Shown piece after piece: positions 16,601 to 17,757 of a stretch of 17,757 nucleotides of DNA. Within the stretch, counting starts at the first letter, position 1. The number at the start of each line of letters is the position of its first letter. The translations under genes and the position numbers were made by a program. Below the pieces are notes generated by a model that saw only the letters and a program-made list of their open reading frames with translations, was not told the DNA's origin and searched no databases. The DNA is from JBLHRE01 sp047625765 (lineage in GTDB: Bacteria > Bacteroidota > Bacteroidia > Flavobacteriales > JBLHRE01): contig JBLHRE010000023.1 of assembly GCA_047625765.1 (NCBI GenBank), forward strand, positions 1-17,757. Reading direction: 5' to 3'.

Positions 16601-17189
16601 TCAAAATACGGGCTGTGTGATTAACGATTCTATTGAAACAACACAGTTCGATTATATCAATGCTTTCTTTAGCAAGAATCCAAACCGACCTTGTATTACA
16701 ACGGCATATTCTACGGTACAAATGCTGGATTATAGCATTGGTGGTTTAACAGGATATTGGTTGTTTGGTGATGGCGATTCTATAGACTACAATTACGGAA
16801 CAAACACCTCCCATTGGTATCCAGACACTGGCACATTCCCTATTACCTTATATATAGAAAATATTGGGGCATGTAGTTCTGTATGGCGAGATACGATTTG
16901 TATAGAACCAGAGCCCGTGTTCGATTTACCCAATGCGTTTACGCCTAACGATGATGGACTAAACGATGTATTTACCTTTAGAGTTGTTGGGGTTTTTGAA
17001 TTTGAATTGCTAATCTTCGATAGGTGGGGGAAAAACATTTACAGAACCAACGATAGATATGCGCAATGGGATGGAAAAGTCGATGGCACCGTTGTGGAAC
17101 AAGGTGTTTATCCTTATTTAATCAATTATAAACATCCAGATACTGGGGCTGCCGAAAAGTATAGAGGACACCTAACTGTAATCTACTAA
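13689..17189 (+). CDS. Large T9SS-secreted repeat protein: CUB, seven repeats, PKD-like, CHU_C
   Basis: 1166-residue cell-surface or secreted protein. Order: Sec signal peptide (residues 1-20, GLTILFVLFSIAAYCQ); a CUB domain at about 25-145 with paired cysteines, LRIFDGPDTNS and CSGWTAQWDV; a Pro hinge (VVPPPIPPV) and a beta domain at ~150-250; an SprB/Ig-like module at ~255-330; seven divergent ~72-residue repeats at 331-835; two more Ig-like modules (ICYGDSILLTASATGG; VCYNDTAYAAVSP); a PKD-like domain with WLFGDGDS; and a type B sorting domain at 1078-1166 (FDLPNAFTPNDDGLNDVF, LLIFDRWGKNIY, QWDGKVDG, GVYPYLINY). CHU_C domains direct outer-membrane export by the type IX system. The gene starts 4 nt after the last lipoprotein gene. 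Adhesion or scaffolding is a reasonable inference; no enzymatic domain is seen. Confidence 0.92.
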   Translation: MHQKGLTILFVLFSIAAYCQLPTYNMSNRTVYDCQGILLDSEEGDISGNYDHSEDFTFTICVTQANPITLNFSDFCTEDVDQLRIFDGPDTNSTLIGAYWGSVSFGNIPTVVVAYNGCITLHFKTDIDVTCSGWTAQWDVVVPPPIPPVIDSIDAHCTSDILYLEFDIPVICDSIYASAFTIYGTDSFSVVNVAPGLCINDSTQQVALTLDRAFDDCGDFTLDFVYRMRDVCDILYTYTVTTNFGIYDCPINAQLTASQDSICIGDCVDITAIADGGDCNLIYTWSTGWPNTPGPHSFCPVADATVTLTVSDTTGNPPAVTFYSILVFPYPDAGPDTAQCLQDSAFTLDPASLPGGYWYGLGIADSLLGIFDPTITGNGNFTVYYTKDGCEDFLEVVIYDSYAGPNQASCPGASPFQLIGESPSGGTWSGTPLVTATGIFNPSIAGSHVVYYTFNGCSDSMVVTVDSIIFALNDTLCQSAVAEQFFATPSGGTWSGNGIVNANAGIFNPNLAGFGDHLIYYAINGCKDSINIHVRGIDAGLDQTVCPFEAPFNLGPAVPSGGLWSGNGITNPDSGTYDPSFSGGVNQNDIVTYTDTISGCIDKVLIYIRNTNILQDSIDLCFIDPPLALNLPNTGRRPGGGVWSTASPGLISASGPGSFDPNIAGVGLHLLHYTINTCSDSVWINIHPVPVAQNDTAVCLNSGTFNLNASPTNGLWAGTGITDGVLGTFDPNIAKPGIHTISYATINACIAYIDVTVDELPLFDFSAVPDTFCYNSNTVTLNGLPLGGYWTGNGISGTNQFNAQNAGIGQHTLSYYVSQGTCPDSADYIVTVLDSTQVSIVKSTTTICYGDSILLTASATGGLGVYGYVWDNGIGTGRSHWVKPTATITYTVIASDGCSDNAIDSIQITVHPQILVNITAGPTVCYNDTAYAAVSPVNSGANYTYLWSSNLPQSTDTLWDFAGMNYIEITDQNTGCVINDSIETTQFDYINAFFSKNPNRPCITTAYSTVQMLDYSIGGLTGYWLFGDGDSIDYNYGTNTSHWYPDTGTFPITLYIENIGACSSVWRDTICIEPEPVFDLPNAFTPNDDGLNDVFTFRVVGVFEFELLIFDRWGKNIYRTNDRYAQWDGKVDGTVVEQGVYPYLINYKHPDTGAAEKYRGHLTVIY
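14679..16193 (+). repeat. Seven divergent ~72-residue protein repeats in the T9SS cargo
   Basis: Encodes residues ~331-835. Each unit follows the scheme [DN]xxxC, then P.GG.WSG.GI, then G.F[ND]P..AG.G.H...Y....GC.D...V.V. Examples of the core are PSGGTWSGTPLVTATGIFNP, PSGGTWSGNGIVNANAGIFN, PSGGLWSGNGITNPDSG, PTNGLWAGTGITDGVLGTFD and PLGGYWTGNGISGTNQF. The similarity is at protein level; the DNA copies are diverged, so this is old duplication and not a recent expansion. Conserved Cys pairs suggest one disulfide per unit. Confidence 0.8.
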
Positions 17190-17218
17190 GCTTTACCTTT
17201 ACCGACATATTACATACT

Positions 17219-17757
17219 TTGAAACACGAACTATTTATAGCCAAAAGAATTGGCGCCACCACCAGTAAGGAACATAGCGTTACCAAACCTATTATAAATA
17301 TTGCCGTTGGAGCAATTGCAATAAGTTTGATTGTAATCATAATTGCTATGGCAACAGGTATGGGATTGCAAAAAACCATACGCGATAAAGTGGCGCATTT
17401 TGGTGGGCATATTAGAATCACCAATTTCGATTTCAATAATGCCGCAGAACAAAGCCCTATTTCTGGAAATCAAGAATTTTATCAAGTTTTAAAAGACAAG
17501 CCAAAAATAGATCATGTCCAGAAAGTAGCTACCAAAGCAGGTTTGATAAAAACCGAAACTGATTTTGAAGGAGTTATTTTTAAAGGAATTTCAAGCGATT
17601 TTAATCCTAAATTTTTCAAGGAATATTTAAGACAGGGTACTGTGCCCAGCTTTTATCCTGGAATGAGAAACGACAGCATAGTTGTTTCTAGTTTACTCGC
17701 AAAAAGGTTACAGCTTAGCATAGGACATAAAGTGGCCATGTATTTTTTTAACAAAGG
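17219..17757 (+). CDS. ABC transporter permease, LolC/LolE (FtsX) family, 3'-truncated
   Basis: The visible 179 residues begin KHELFIAKRIGATTSKEHSV, then one long transmembrane helix (PIINIAVGAIAISLIVIIIA), then MATGMGLQKTIRDKVAHFGG and a periplasmic MacB/LolE-like domain (SVIVSS-type region near DSIVVSSLLAKRLQLSIG). This is the N-terminal third of an FtsX-type permease of the LolC/E family, which moves lipoproteins out of the inner membrane; the family also includes other exporters, so the substrate is not certain. The start is a TTG at 17219: there is no in-frame ATG between the upstream in-frame stop and the transmembrane helix. It begins 29 nt after the T9SS protein and no terminator lies between, so it may be in the same transcript. 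The remainder lies beyond the right edge. Confidence 0.85.
   Translation, partial: MKHELFIAKRIGATTSKEHSVTKPIINIAVGAIAISLIVIIIAMATGMGLQKTIRDKVAHFGGHIRITNFDFNNAAEQSPISGNQEFYQVLKDKPKIDHVQKVATKAGLIKTETDFEGVIFKGISSDFNPKFFKEYLRQGTVPSFYPGMRNDSIVVSSLLAKRLQLSIGHKVAMYFFNK

Overview
The window is AT-rich DNA from a Bacteroidota bacterium, most likely of the Flavobacteriia or a related lineage. The grounds are a type III glutamine synthetase, lipoproteins with C-K-K-[DE] after the lipobox, TAnnTTTG-type promoter boxes without Shine-Dalgarno sites, and a large secreted protein ending in the type B (CHU_C, 'gliding motility-associated') sorting domain of the type IX secretion system (T9SS).

Left half (1-8213), mostly housekeeping: the C-terminal ~600 residues of glutamine synthetase III (+, cut by the left edge) face a cold-shock protein (-) across two converging terminators. 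Then come a small putative membrane protein without an ATG start (-), valyl-tRNA synthetase valS (-), a divergently transcribed secreted DUF1573 protein (+), a class I/II PLP-dependent aminotransferase (+, true start 5952), about 500 bp that look like a frameshifted, decayed secreted-protein gene, and a YkgJ-type CxxCxxCC protein (+). The last overlaps tail to tail with a DUF1343 lipoprotein (NamZ/YbbC-type exo-muramidase family, -).

Right half (9476-17189) is the most interesting part. Six tightly packed plus-strand genes, spaced from a 1-nt overlap to 10 nt, encode only exported products: a DUF1549-like lipoprotein; a second lipoprotein sharing an AYxxFLxR[DE]P motif with it; a Tat-type DUF1501 protein (alkaline-phosphatase/sulfatase-like fold); a lipoprotein with a CX4CH cytochrome-like motif and C-terminal beta region; a small acidic lipoprotein; and a 1166-residue T9SS cargo with a CUB domain, seven divergent ~72-residue repeats, a PKD-like domain and a CHU_C tail. 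DUF1549/DUF1553, DUF1501 and cytochrome-like domains are a hallmark combination of Planctomycetes. Here they seem to be split into short lipoproteins and combined with a T9SS surface protein, which suggests a cell-envelope complex of unknown function. A LolC/LolE-like ABC permease (TTG start) follows 29 nt downstream and runs off the right edge.

No tRNA, rRNA, CRISPR array, insertion sequence or phage gene was seen. Functions rest on recognised motifs; no database search was possible.
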